A DNA stretch of 64,000 bases, from NCBI GenBank assembly GCA_937888715.1, contig CALARU010000177.1:1-64000 (forward strand), in the 5' to 3' direction. This stretch comes from an uncultured Planctomycetaceae bacterium (lineage in GTDB: Bacteria > Planctomycetota > Planctomycetia > Gemmatales > Gemmataceae). Under the pieces are notes generated by a model. It worked only from the letters and a program-made list of their open reading frames with translations. It did no database searches and was not told where the DNA came from. Shown piece by piece: positions 38,248 to 47,061 of the stretch; the first letter of the stretch is position 1; each line of letters begins with the position of its first letter. The position numbers and the translations under genes were made by a program.

Positions 38248-38787
38248 ATGACTGCAACCAAAACACTTACACTTTCAGAACGATGCAAAGCAATTAAGCT
38301 AATTGCAATGGATGTTGATGGCGTGCTAACGCAGGGTGGGATCATCCACGACGGCACGGGCAAGGAGTGGAAAGTTTTCCATGTCCGCGATGGCTCGGTG
38401 CTTAAAAAACTCAACAAGTTTGGTATTGCCACAGCTATCATCACGGGGCGAAGTTCTGTTGTTGTCGAATACAGGGCAAAAGAACTTGAAATTGACATGG
38501 TTTTCCAAGGGGTGAGTAATAAAGCAAAAGCCCTCGAAGAAATTATTTCATCGACTGGCATCTCTGCCCAAGAAATCGCATACATCGGCGACGACCTTGC
38601 TGATATTTCGATTATGAAGTCTTGCGGTTTGGCAGCTTCGCCTAACGATGCTTGTTTTGAAGTCCGAAATTGTGCGAACTTTGTGAGCAAAAATCCCGGT
38701 GGTAAATCTGCGCTGCGTGATCTCGTAGAAATCATTCTGAAAGTTCAGGGAAAGTGGAATCACCTATGTGCATCCCACTTAAATTAA
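38248..38787 (+). CDS. kdsC: 3-deoxy-D-manno-octulosonate 8-phosphate phosphatase (HAD family)
   Basis: 179 residues, the small cap-less HAD-IIIC type. Motifs: DVDGVLTQG (about 31-39, nucleophile Asp), 'ITGRSS' (motif II), and 'YIGDDLADISIM' (motif IV). KdsC removes phosphate from Kdo 8-phosphate to give Kdo. It sits between kdsD and the LptC-like gene; the Kdo-8-phosphate synthase gene (kdsA) is not in the window. Confidence 0.93.
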   Translation: MTATKTLTLSERCKAIKLIAMDVDGVLTQGGIIHDGTGKEWKVFHVRDGSVLKKLNKFGIATAIITGRSSVVVEYRAKELEIDMVFQGVSNKAKALEEIISSTGISAQEIAYIGDDLADISIMKSCGLAASPNDACFEVRNCANFVSKNPGGKSALRDLVEIILKVQGKWNHLCASHLN

Positions 38788-38825
38788 TTAATCGAGGCGC
38801 AGTATGACGAAGGAGTGGTTCTAAC

Positions 38826-41800
38826 GTGTGGACTCCGAAGCGAATCTTAATCCTTGGATTCGGGTTCTCCCTATTTATGGCGTTGTACTTTGTTTACGCC
38901 TATTTTTTGGGAGCAATCGATGGTATTCCCCCGCTGCCCCTTGCTTTTAGTGCTCGGGCCAAGGAAGATCTTCCACCACTTCCAGTAAGACCGACCAGCA
39001 GAGTTGTTACAAAATTACAACAAGCATTCGGGCTCGATTGCCCTGAAGTTCAAAGAAAAATCAAAATCGAACTTAACTCACGCAGCATGCTTTTTGCAGC
39101 AGATAGTTTCCAGATCGAACCAGATGGTAGAGTACGCTTACTTCCTTTGAGTGTCGTAGTTTTCAATAAAGATAAGAATGAAAACAAGCCTTTGGAAATC
39201 AACACCATCCGAGGCGAGGTTGCCTATCTGAAGTTTGACCGACCAATCGTAAACCTGACCGACATCGGGAGTAGGAAGATTATTGGTGGAGAAATTTCCG
39301 GAAAAATAGAGATAATCAACAACCGTAAAACTCCATCGCGGGATGATGATCTTTTCATTTTCATTCCTAAGGGGCCTTTGTTTTACCAAGAAAACAAACA
39401 GCTCATTTGGACAGCCGATTCAATTCACCTTACCGACAACCATAGCAAACCTAGGCCAACAGAAATTCATGGCCAAGGTATGGAAATGGAACTTTTAACA
39501 GAAGCATCCCTACTCCCTACAACGAATCAAGCCAAGAAAACAAAGAGCGATAATATTCTTGGGGTTAAAAGAATCAAACTGCTTGCTCAGGTGGATATGC
39601 ATCTTTATGTAGATAATGATTCGAGCTTTTTAGGCGCAACCCCCGAAAAAGAAAAAAAAGAAGCTGCCAAAGGACTTCCCAAAGAAAAAGCACATATTGG
39701 CATCAAAACCTTGGGAACTTTCGATTACCTCATTCAAAAAGGTCGAGATATTGCTACTTTTGATGCCTGCGTTTCTCCTGGCACTCCAAAACGAGATGTC
39801 ATTGTTACCAGACATCATGAAGGAAAAGGGCTAATCGACCAATTGGTTTGTGAAAAGCTCGAAATCAATTTAAAACGAAAAGACAGTGTAGGACCAACTT
39901 CAGGTGTTCAAAGCGAAGAAAAAAGCCTTAGCTCTGGCATTGATATTGAAAACGCCCTCGCTATTGGAAAAGAAGTTGTTTTAATTTCTGAGGAAGAAAA
40001 ACTTGAAGCACATGGCAACAGCTTCTTTTATGATGCCAAAACATCGACAGCAACCTTAAAAGGTTCACCCGAGATGTGGGCAATAAAAGAAGGAAATGTT
40101 CTTCATGCGGTTGATATGACAATCCAAAACGAAAAAGCTGACCCTAAGAACCCTGCTGCAAAATCATTCCAAAAAGCTACCGCAAAAGGGCCGGGCCGGA
40201 TCGATATCACGGAAAAAGACAAAAAAGGCAAACCTGTTCGAGCCACCTGGAAAGATCAACTCGTTTCTACCAGGGAAGGAAATTTTGATTTGCTTATCCT
40301 CACTGGCGATGCAAGGTTTGATGATCCATTGCATGACCAAAATTTACATGCGGACACTTTAAAAGTTTGGCTTAAAACTGCAGGGCCAAACAAACCAGCT
40401 ACCAGTGATGCTTCGAAAAACAAGGAGCAACCTCTTCAAGAAGCAGTGATCCCTTCCGGATCAGGAAAAAAACTCCACCGGGTTGAAGCAATTGGGAATG
40501 TATCCGCAGATTCCAAAGACCTGATCATCCGAGACAGCGGCAGGCTTTCAGCTTGGTTCAAGGAAGTATCCACAAAGAATGCAATAACCGTCAGCAATAC
40601 CTCTGCGCCCAATCAACCAAAACCTACTGTTGCTTCACAAAATAATACGACTCAGCCTACTCCACCAATTTCTGTTATTCCCAATATGGAAGTGAAAATT
40701 GATGGAATAAACAATAACAACAAAAAAACTTCCACTGCTCCTCGGCCCATTCATTTGTCTGCTAGGTCTATCGAGGCTTGGGTCGACCAAGTTGAAAACA
40801 AAAACAAACTCGAAAGGTTTTGGACTGAAGGTTCTGTCACCGTTAGGCAGGATTCTGAAAAACCTGGCGAAAAAGGTGTCGATATCAAAGGCGACACTTT
40901 ACAAATGACTGCTCATCCTGACGGTAATTTCCTTGTCGTAACTGGCGACTTGGCCCAACTTCGTATGGATCGGATGTTAATCGTTGGCCCTGAAGTTAAC
41001 ATAGATCAAGCCAACAACAAAGCTTGGGTAAATGGGGTTGGTGCAATGCAAATGGAAAGCACAACCAACTTCCAAGGAACCAAACTAAACAAAGCGGTCC
41101 CTATGGAGGTCCATTGGAATAAATCGATGTTCTTCAATGGGAAATTTGCTGAGTTTCATGGCGGCATTCAAGCTGAACAAGAAAACTCACGCTTAGCCTG
41201 CCAGTCGATTCAAGTCTTTTTTGATAGGGCGGTTTCTTTAAAAGGTGGAAATAAATCTGAGCAACCCGCTCGAGTTCAAAATCTGGTATGCGACAGAAGT
41301 GTCAGGGTTGAAGAAATCATCCGCGAAGACGACAAAATCATCAAGTACCATCGAATTCAATCAATCACTCTTTCGATGAACAAACTCGACAAGGATGATC
41401 TGGATGGAAAAGAAGGCAGCGATGGCAATGAAGTGCGTGCTTCAGGGCCTGGAGAAGTTAGAATTATGCAGCGCAGCGGAGGCGACATCTCTTTAACGCC
41501 CCTTGGTCAAGAAAAACAAAACCCTGATGAAATAAAAACCAATAGCAAGGCCACCGAAGATGAGATGAAACTTACCCAAGTAAGTTTTTTACGAAGCATG
41601 TACGGCAACAGCAAAAGAAACACTGCAACATTCCTAGAAAATGTCAGAGTTTTAAATTTCCCCTCTGAAAATCCAAACATTGAAATTGATCTTGAATCCG
41701 TCATGGATCATCTTCCCAAGGGAGGAATGTATCTGCGTTGCGACAGGTTAGATGTATTAAGCAAACAAGGCAAAAACAAATCCCAGCAGGAAATGATCGC

Positions 41801-42041
41801 AAAGGGTAGAGTCATTGTGCAAGCGCAAGAGTTTTGGGGCAGAGCAGAACAAGTCTCTTATGAAGAGGCAAAAGAATTGGTTGTTTTTTATGGTGGAGAA
41901 ACAGGCCTTGCAACTTTGTACAAAAAGACGCGGGTCGGTGTTCCGCCTGAAGAAATCAAAGGCAAAAAAATTACCTACAATCGTACTTCGGGCCAATTTA
42001 AAATCGATGAGGGTCGCTGGCTGAACAGCGGTTCTAATTAA
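38826..42041 (+). CDS. giant LptC/OstA-like LPS-export protein
   Basis: 1071 residues. One N-terminal hydrophobic anchor (about 6-27) is followed by a long beta-rich, charged periplasmic region. Short segments such as 'EINTIRGEVAYLKF', 'KLEAHGNSFFYDAKTSTATLKG', 'LLILTGDARFDDPLHDQNLHADTLKVWL', 'EGSVTVRQD' and 'NGVGAMQMES' fit the repeated jelly-roll of LptC/LptA (OstA) proteins, which carry LPS from the inner to the outer membrane. LptC is normally about 190 residues and LptA about 180, so this could be a multi-unit bridge. The start is GTG at 38826, 10 bases after AAGGAG (38810-38815). Placement behind kdsD-kdsC supports the LPS role. Identity is by pattern and context. Confidence 0.72.
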   Translation: MWTPKRILILGFGFSLFMALYFVYAYFLGAIDGIPPLPLAFSARAKEDLPPLPVRPTSRVVTKLQQAFGLDCPEVQRKIKIELNSRSMLFAADSFQIEPDGRVRLLPLSVVVFNKDKNENKPLEINTIRGEVAYLKFDRPIVNLTDIGSRKIIGGEISGKIEIINNRKTPSRDDDLFIFIPKGPLFYQENKQLIWTADSIHLTDNHSKPRPTEIHGQGMEMELLTEASLLPTTNQAKKTKSDNILGVKRIKLLAQVDMHLYVDNDSSFLGATPEKEKKEAAKGLPKEKAHIGIKTLGTFDYLIQKGRDIATFDACVSPGTPKRDVIVTRHHEGKGLIDQLVCEKLEINLKRKDSVGPTSGVQSEEKSLSSGIDIENALAIGKEVVLISEEEKLEAHGNSFFYDAKTSTATLKGSPEMWAIKEGNVLHAVDMTIQNEKADPKNPAAKSFQKATAKGPGRIDITEKDKKGKPVRATWKDQLVSTREGNFDLLILTGDARFDDPLHDQNLHADTLKVWLKTAGPNKPATSDASKNKEQPLQEAVIPSGSGKKLHRVEAIGNVSADSKDLIIRDSGRLSAWFKEVSTKNAITVSNTSAPNQPKPTVASQNNTTQPTPPISVIPNMEVKIDGINNNNKKTSTAPRPIHLSARSIEAWVDQVENKNKLERFWTEGSVTVRQDSEKPGEKGVDIKGDTLQMTAHPDGNFLVVTGDLAQLRMDRMLIVGPEVNIDQANNKAWVNGVGAMQMESTTNFQGTKLNKAVPMEVHWNKSMFFNGKFAEFHGGIQAEQENSRLACQSIQVFFDRAVSLKGGNKSEQPARVQNLVCDRSVRVEEIIREDDKIIKYHRIQSITLSMNKLDKDDLDGKEGSDGNEVRASGPGEVRIMQRSGGDISLTPLGQEKQNPDEIKTNSKATEDEMKLTQVSFLRSMYGNSKRNTATFLENVRVLNFPSENPNIEIDLESVMDHLPKGGMYLRCDRLDVLSKQGKNKSQQEMIAKGRVIVQAQEFWGRAEQVSYEEAKELVVFYGGETGLATLYKKTRVGVPPEEIKGKKITYNRTSGQFKIDEGRWLNSGSN

Positions 42042-42074
42042 AAAAATCCCCCGACTGCATAAACAATCGAGGGA
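42040..42074 (-). terminator. terminator of the minus-strand DUF1080 gene
   Basis: An 8-bp stem with one mismatch, TCCCCCGA (42047-42054) with TCGAGGGA (42067-42074), is followed on the minus strand by a run of T (A at 42040-42046 on the plus strand). It lies just past the end of the DUF1080 gene. Confidence 0.75.
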
Positions 42075-42100
42075 TCTATCTGAGCTTTTATACGATTCGA

Positions 42101-42724
42101 TTAAGGCAGTTCAATTACTTCAATCTTTTTGATTTTCACGGTTGAACCTGGGTCATGCTGCTGAATAGCAAAATGGCCTTCAACCAATTTAAGATTATCC
42201 CCAGTCAACTTGGTGTCGACAGTAATTTTACCATTCACCTTGATTACAACATGCTCGCCATCCGCCAAAACTTCCTGAGTAAAGAAAGTATCAGGTTTTA
42301 CAAGTTGCTCATAAATAAGGCAATCTTTAACATTGTAAAGGCTACCAGTGCGAACCTTGTCGCCACCTGAACTGTTAATTTGTGCTTCCAGTCCTTTAGG
42401 GAATGCTTTGCCAAATTTGGTTCGGAAATATTGTCCACTATTACCTTTATCGCTGATGGAAACTTCTAATTTATACCTGAAATTCTTGTAGTCTCCTTTT
42501 TCGCTAAAAAGGTGCCCAGCCGTTCCTGTGCCAACGATCATACCGTCAACAACTTCCCATTTAGCTTTATCATCCGGGTGGGTTTTCCAACCAGTTAAAT
42601 CTTTGCCATTAAAAAGGGAAACCCATTTCTCATCTTTCGCATCAGCAGCTATTAAAGTGCTATGCAAAAGAACGGTAGAAATTAAAACTGTGAAAAACAA
42701 ACGGAACACGGTGAACCTATTCAT
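42101..42724 (-). CDS. DUF1080 (3-keto-disaccharide hydrolase family) secreted protein
   Basis: 207 residues: a signal peptide (about 1-27) and a single concanavalin-like jelly roll with the family opening 'WVSLFNGKDLTGWK', 'WEVVDGMIVGTG', 'NFRYKLEVSI' and 'GNSGQYFRT'. DUF1080 proteins are abundant in planctomycetes and include a 3-keto-disaccharide hydrolase, suggesting carbohydrate breakdown outside the cytoplasm. The substrate here is unknown. A good AGAGGG site precedes the ATG; a terminator hairpin follows. Confidence 0.88.
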   Translation of the reverse strand: MNRFTVFRLFFTVLISTVLLHSTLIAADAKDEKWVSLFNGKDLTGWKTHPDDKAKWEVVDGMIVGTGTAGHLFSEKGDYKNFRYKLEVSISDKGNSGQYFRTKFGKAFPKGLEAQINSSGGDKVRTGSLYNVKDCLIYEQLVKPDTFFTQEVLADGEHVVIKVNGKITVDTKLTGDNLKLVEGHFAIQQHDPGSTVKIKKIEVIELP

Positions 42725-42810
42725 TAGATGACCCTCTTAAGAGAAAAAAGCAACTCAAAATTTAGTCTAACTGATCTTGATACAGTTGAAAAAGAAAAAG
42801 GCTCAAAGAT

Positions 42811-43716
42811 TCAAAACCCATCGGGTTTAGTTTTAACAGGATAGTATCGCCAAAATAAAGCTGCAAGCAGTAACCCGCCACCCATCCAAGTGCTTATTGT
42901 AGGCGCATCTTTCTCCGGTGCGATCAAATAAGCCCAGACCGGGCTAAGCACTGGTTCCAACAATGTAAGAATTCCAGCTTCTTGAGGGCTTATGATTTTC
43001 AAACTTTTGGCGGTCATCAAATAAGGCAGGCCTAACTGAAAGACACCGAACATAAAAAGAATAAGCAGTTGATTCGTAGTAGGCAATGGCATCGTCATTA
43101 CGAATGGCATTAAAACCAAAGCCGCAACAAGGAGATTACAAAAAGTAATCCAGGCAGGCGAAACATCATGCAGAGAGCGGATACCAGTTAGAACAAAGGC
43201 ATAGGTAAGGCCGCTACCAAGTGCGATCAAAATTACCACGCCCTCCCCCGCATGCCAACCACCTATTACAATTATGATGATGCCAACCAACGCTGGAAAA
43301 ACAGCTTGGATGGCTCTTAGATCAGGCTTTTCTTTCAGCAGGAATATCGAAAAAAGAACACACCAAATAAGTGATGTATACTGAAGTAGAATGGCATTTG
43401 CAGCAGACCCCATGGCAAGAGCGGTTACAAACAAGGCATTCATGATTGCAAATGAAATGGATGTAAAGACCATGCCCTTTGCAAATCTAACATCTTTTAA
43501 GCGCACAAAAAGGCTGATGCCTAGGGATGCAAATAAAACGCGAAAGAATGCCATTTGCAAAGGATGGATCTCAGGGCTAGCACCATTTTCGAACGTGGTT
43601 TGCAACCATCTTGTAAAAAATCCACTGGTGCTCCAAAGGATTGACGCAATGATCAACAAGGCTCTAGCCTTCGACAATCCAGCCGAAGACTCTGATTCTA
43701 TTTGCTTAGTTGTCAT
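42811..43716 (-). CDS. EamA/DMT-family transporter
   Basis: 301 residues with about ten hydrophobic helices in two five-helix halves, the drug/metabolite transporter layout. The N-terminal 'WSTSGFFTRW' and the second-half 'LLEPVLSPVWAYL' are typical EamA segments. Members export amino acids or metabolites; the substrate cannot be predicted. The start overlaps the stop of the upstream GNAT gene by four bases (ATGA), so the pair is translationally coupled. Confidence 0.85.
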   Translation of the reverse strand: MTTKQIESESSAGLSKARALLIIASILWSTSGFFTRWLQTTFENGASPEIHPLQMAFFRVLFASLGISLFVRLKDVRFAKGMVFTSISFAIMNALFVTALAMGSAANAILLQYTSLIWCVLFSIFLLKEKPDLRAIQAVFPALVGIIIIVIGGWHAGEGVVILIALGSGLTYAFVLTGIRSLHDVSPAWITFCNLLVAALVLMPFVMTMPLPTTNQLLILFMFGVFQLGLPYLMTAKSLKIISPQEAGILTLLEPVLSPVWAYLIAPEKDAPTISTWMGGGLLLAALFWRYYPVKTKPDGF

Positions 43717-44198
43717 GAATTATTTGTTTTCAAATCGGATTGAGGCCTGCAATTCTTCTGAAAAACCTCATACCCTGCATGTTGCATCCCTACTTTTCGA
43801 TAAACTTCTTTGGCAATCAAATTATGGATTTCAACATAAAGCCTTATTGCTACAACATCCAATTGAGCCAAAGCTAACATTTCAACATGATTGAATAAAG
43901 ATTTAAAAACACCCTTTCCCCGAAAACTAGGCACTACATAAACACTTTGAATCCACCAAATCCAACCATTGCGCCAGTCGCTCCACTCAAACGTAAACAT
44001 CATCTGCCCAATAGAAGAACCTTTATATTCTGCAAGAAAATACGAACCTTTGGCAGAATCATTGAGGCAATTAGCAACGCCCAAGGAAACAACTTGGTCG
44101 TCAAGTACCAGTGATTCTGTTTCCAAAGCCAAAGCTTTGTTCATTTTAACAATGGAAACTACATCTTTTTGATTCGCCTTTCGAACATTTATCGACAT
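43713..44198 (-). CDS. GNAT-family N-acetyltransferase
   Basis: 161 residues of the GNAT fold. 'VYVVPSFRGKGVFKSLFNHVE' carries the acetyl-CoA pyrophosphate-binding R/QxxGxG/A-like loop (FRGKGV) and 'KEVYRKVGMQHAGYEVF' the C-terminal strand-helix. The family acetylates amines; the acceptor is unknown. It overlaps the EamA gene by four bases, which suggests that the pair modifies and exports a related small molecule, but this is inference. It is divergent from apt, with 65 bases between. Confidence 0.85.
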   Translation of the reverse strand: MSINVRKANQKDVVSIVKMNKALALETESLVLDDQVVSLGVANCLNDSAKGSYFLAEYKGSSIGQMMFTFEWSDWRNGWIWWIQSVYVVPSFRGKGVFKSLFNHVEMLALAQLDVVAIRLYVEIHNLIAKEVYRKVGMQHAGYEVFQKNCRPQSDLKTNNS

Positions 44199-44263
44199 AA
44201 TTGCCTTTATGACAAGTGGGGGCGGGTTTTAATAATCATTCTATAATTTTGGAGCGCCTTTTG

Positions 44264-44776
44264 ATGAAACTTGAATCTTTCATTCGCGATATCCCTGATT
44301 TTCCCAAACCTGGAATTATGTTTAAGGATATCACGCCTTTATTAAGCGACCCAAATGCATTTCAATCTTCGATCAACAGCCTGCAGGAATTAGTGAAATC
44401 AGTCAAAATTGATGCGATTGCTGCAGCAGAAGCTCGGGGCTTCTTATTCGCTGCACCTTTGGCACTACAATTAAAAAAACCTTTGATTCTTTTAAGAAAG
44501 CCAGGAAAATTACCCTATAAAACCCATTCTTTACGCTACGATCTGGAATATGGCAGTGCGGAATTGCATATGCACACCGATGCGTTTAAGCCAGGCGACA
44601 ATATATTGCTTATTGACGATGTTTTGGCTACTGGCGGGACAATGAAGGCAGCTTGCGAATTAGTAAAAAAAGCGGGTGGGAACGTCGCAGCATGCGCCTT
44701 TTTAATAGAATTAAGTTTTTTAAAGGGAAAAGATCAGCTCCAAGGATACGAATATTTTAGCCTTGTTACTTACTAA
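44264..44776 (+). CDS. apt: adenine phosphoribosyltransferase
   Basis: 170 residues from the ATG at 44264, matching normal Apt length; an in-frame codon 48 bases upstream is rejected because GGAG (44251-44254) sits correctly for 44264. Family segments: 'IPDFPKPGIMFKDITPLL' at the N terminus, 'AAAEARGFLF', 'LRKPGKLPYKT' and the PRPP motif 'LLIDDVLATGGT'. It converts adenine and PRPP to AMP. hisI follows 18 bases downstream, joining purine salvage and histidine synthesis genes that both draw on PRPP/adenylate. Confidence 0.95.
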   Translation: MKLESFIRDIPDFPKPGIMFKDITPLLSDPNAFQSSINSLQELVKSVKIDAIAAAEARGFLFAAPLALQLKKPLILLRKPGKLPYKTHSLRYDLEYGSAELHMHTDAFKPGDNILLIDDVLATGGTMKAACELVKKAGGNVAACAFLIELSFLKGKDQLQGYEYFSLVTY

Positions 44777-44794
44777 TAAAATTTTGCCTAGAGA

Positions 44795-45172
44795 ATGAAC
44801 ATGTTAGATTTTTCCAAGACCGGTGGTTTGATTCCTGCGATTGCACAAGATGCCAAAACAGGCGAAGTTTTAATGCTTGCCTACATGAATGAAGAGGCTT
44901 TTAATGAAACCCTGAAAACCGGGAAAGCTGTTTATTTCAGTAGAAGCAGGAATAAACTTTGGCGTAAAGGCGAGGAAAGCGGGCATTTCCAGATCGTCAG
45001 AGAACTTTTTATCGATTGTGATGCGGATACAGTACTAGTTAAAGTTGAACAAATTGGCGGGGCTGCATGCCATGAAGGGTTTTCTTCCTGCTTTTTTCGT
45101 AAATTAAACGATGGTAAGACCGAAGTTATTGGATCGAGAATCTTTGACCCTTCAAAGGTGTATAAGAAATGA
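44795..45172 (+). CDS. hisI: phosphoribosyl-AMP cyclohydrolase
   Basis: 125 residues, a stand-alone HisI without the HisE phosphohydrolase domain. '[13 protein letters not shown]', '[17 protein letters not shown]', the metal motif 'DCDADTVL' and the Cys-containing '[15 protein letters not shown]' are all present. It opens the adenine ring of phosphoribosyl-AMP, step three of histidine synthesis. An alternative ATG is two codons downstream. Its stop overlaps the hisG start by four bases. Confidence 0.96.
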   Translation: MNMLDFSKTGGLIPAIAQDAKTGEVLMLAYMNEEAFNETLKTGKAVYFSRSRNKLWRKGEESGHFQIVRELFIDCDADTVLVKVEQIGGAACHEGFSSCFFRKLNDGKTEVIGSRIFDPSKVYKK

Positions 45173-46050
45173 GCAACCCTAAGATTTTACGCGTGGGAAT
45201 TCCTGCTGGCAGTTTGCAGGAAGCCACGGGTGATTTATTCCGCAAAGCTGGATATAAACTAACTTTTCAGTCCAGAAGTTATTACCCTTCGATTGATGAC
45301 CCCGAAATTCATTGCACCTTGATCAGGGCTCAAGAGATGCCCCGCTATGTCGAAAATGGCTCGCTTGACTGTGGCCTTACCGGTTTCGACTGGGTTCAAG
45401 AAAGCCAGGCTGATGTTACTATCATGACGGAACTGGTTTTCAGCAAAGTTAGCAAAAGACCTGTCCGATGGGTTTTAGCTGTGCCCGAAAATTCTGAAAT
45501 CAAAAACATCTCAGACCTTAAAGGCAAACGCATTGCAACCGAGGTGGTCAATATCACCAACCGTTGGCTTGCAAGCCACAAGGTCGAAGCTCAAGTGGAA
45601 TTTAGTTGGGGCGCAACCGAAGTCAAACCTCCAAGATTCGCTGATGCAATTGTCGATGTAACTGAAACAGGAAGCTCATTAAGGGCTAACCAGTTAAGAA
45701 TTGTTGCAGAACTTCTCGAAAGCACGACCCGCTTCATTGCAAATAAGGCTGCTCACGAAGATTCTTGGAAACGTAAGAAAATGGACGACATGGTGCTAAT
45801 GCTGAAGGGTGCTTTGGCAGCAGAGGGCAAAGTCGGGTTAATGATGAATGTGCCTCAGAGTTCCTTGGAAGAAGTATTAAAAATATTGCCTGCTCTGCAA
45901 AAACCCACTATTTCTTCTCTGTCAGATCCTTCTTGGGTCGCATTAAACACCATCCTAGATGAAAGCGTTGTTAGGCATATAATTCCAAAATTAAGCTTGG
46001 CAGGGGCCAAAGGAATTGTGGAATACCCTCTTAACAAAATCATTGAATAA
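45169..46050 (+). CDS. hisG: ATP phosphoribosyltransferase, long form
   Basis: 293 residues. The catalytic domains carry the PRPP loop '[17 protein letters not shown]' (about 160-176) and the C-terminal 75 residues form the regulatory ACT-like domain of the long-form enzyme. HisG joins ATP and PRPP in the first, histidine-inhibited step of histidine synthesis; the long form normally needs no HisZ. The ATGA overlap with hisI indicates translational coupling. A degraded metallophosphoesterase follows. Confidence 0.96.
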   Translation: MSNPKILRVGIPAGSLQEATGDLFRKAGYKLTFQSRSYYPSIDDPEIHCTLIRAQEMPRYVENGSLDCGLTGFDWVQESQADVTIMTELVFSKVSKRPVRWVLAVPENSEIKNISDLKGKRIATEVVNITNRWLASHKVEAQVEFSWGATEVKPPRFADAIVDVTETGSSLRANQLRIVAELLESTTRFIANKAAHEDSWKRKKMDDMVLMLKGALAAEGKVGLMMNVPQSSLEEVLKILPALQKPTISSLSDPSWVALNTILDESVVRHIIPKLSLAGAKGIVEYPLNKIIE

Positions 46051-46053
46051 AAC

Positions 46054-46859
46054 ATAAAAATAGCATTCACCGCAGACTTACATCAGCCAATCACCCCTTA
46101 TGGCAGATTGAATAACTGGTAAAAGAGATTTCAGAATTTGGGCCAGATGTTCTTATTCTGGGTGGAGATTTGGAAGAATCAGTTCAGGATTTCGAAAAAT
46201 GTCTGCGTCTCTTTCGAAAATCTTTTACCTGCCCTTTGCTTGTTTACCTTGGGAATCACGACTTATGGGTACGAAGATTTAGCGACAGTAAAAAATTATG
46301 GTTTGAAGAGTTACCTAAAATCACCAAGGATTCAGGATGCACTTGGCTTGAGGGTAGTTCTTATGTGCAAAATGGCATTGGGATTGCGGGTACCATTGGC
46401 TGGTACGATTATTCTGCAGTAGATTCTGGGATTACTCACTCTGAGTTGCATTTTGCCCAAGAAAAATTCAATTTCAATAGTGGCGCATTAATAGTTGATT
46501 GAGAATGGTCGGATCCTGAATTTGCGATGCGGGTTTCGGGCCCCTTCTTGGATCAATTAAACGCTTTGAATAATAATCCTGCGGTTCATAACATCATTGC
46601 TGCAACTCATTTCCCGATATTAGAAGAACAAATGCACCGGGATGTTCACAAATCAGGCTGGGCCTTTTCCAATGCCTACGCTGGAAACCTCACCTTGGGT
46701 AAGCAAGTTCTTAAAATAAAGAAGTTAAATCAAGTATTGAGCGGACATACCCATATTAGCAAAAGCGGCTCAACATAATGAAACACTATAAACTCCGCAT
46801 TTTGTCAAGTATTAGAAGCAGATTATCAAAAACCCGCCATGATAGGTCTTGCAATTTAA
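46054..46859 (+). pseudogene. decayed calcineurin-like metallophosphoesterase
   Basis: Conceptual translation across lesions gives a nearly complete metallophosphoesterase: 'KIAFTADLHQPITPYGRLNN', then 'DVLILGGDLEES', 'CPLLVYLGNHDLWVR', 'AATHFPILEEQ', 'LSGHTHISKSG' and a C-terminal 'ADYQKPAMIGLAI'. The DLH, GGDL, GNHD and GHTH blocks are the metal-binding motifs of the family. Lesions: ATA at 46054 where ATG is expected, a frameshift near 46117, an in-frame TGA at 46500-46502 and tandem stops TAA TGA at 46776-46781; the frame then runs on to 46859. It lies 3 bases past hisG. Confidence 0.85.
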
Positions 46860-47004
46860 AGCACAAATCGGCCATTAAGGAAGAGTGAAAAATTAGAGTT
46901 CAAAATAGGTTGGCTTTACCCAACTAACCTATCTGGCAATTATCGTAAAAACTTTGCTTTTCACTTAAGCGTGACAAATTAACACGCCGATATAAAACTG
47001 TGGC

Positions 47005-47037
47005 GGTGTAAAAGGATTTACACCCAAAGAAACTTTG
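47005..47037 (+). promoter_or_regulatory. two tandem hairpins in the MMPL leader
   Basis: A perfect 8-bp stem GGTGTAAA/TTTACACC (47005-47024, 4-base loop) is followed at once by CAAAG/CTTTG (47025-47037, 3-base loop), ending 24 bases before the ATG at 47062. A third inverted repeat, ATAGGTT/AACCTAT, lies at 46905-46932. No T-tract follows, so a terminator is unlikely. Confidence 0.45.
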
Positions 47038-47061
47038 CTCTGGCAATGGAGTTGCAAGGGA

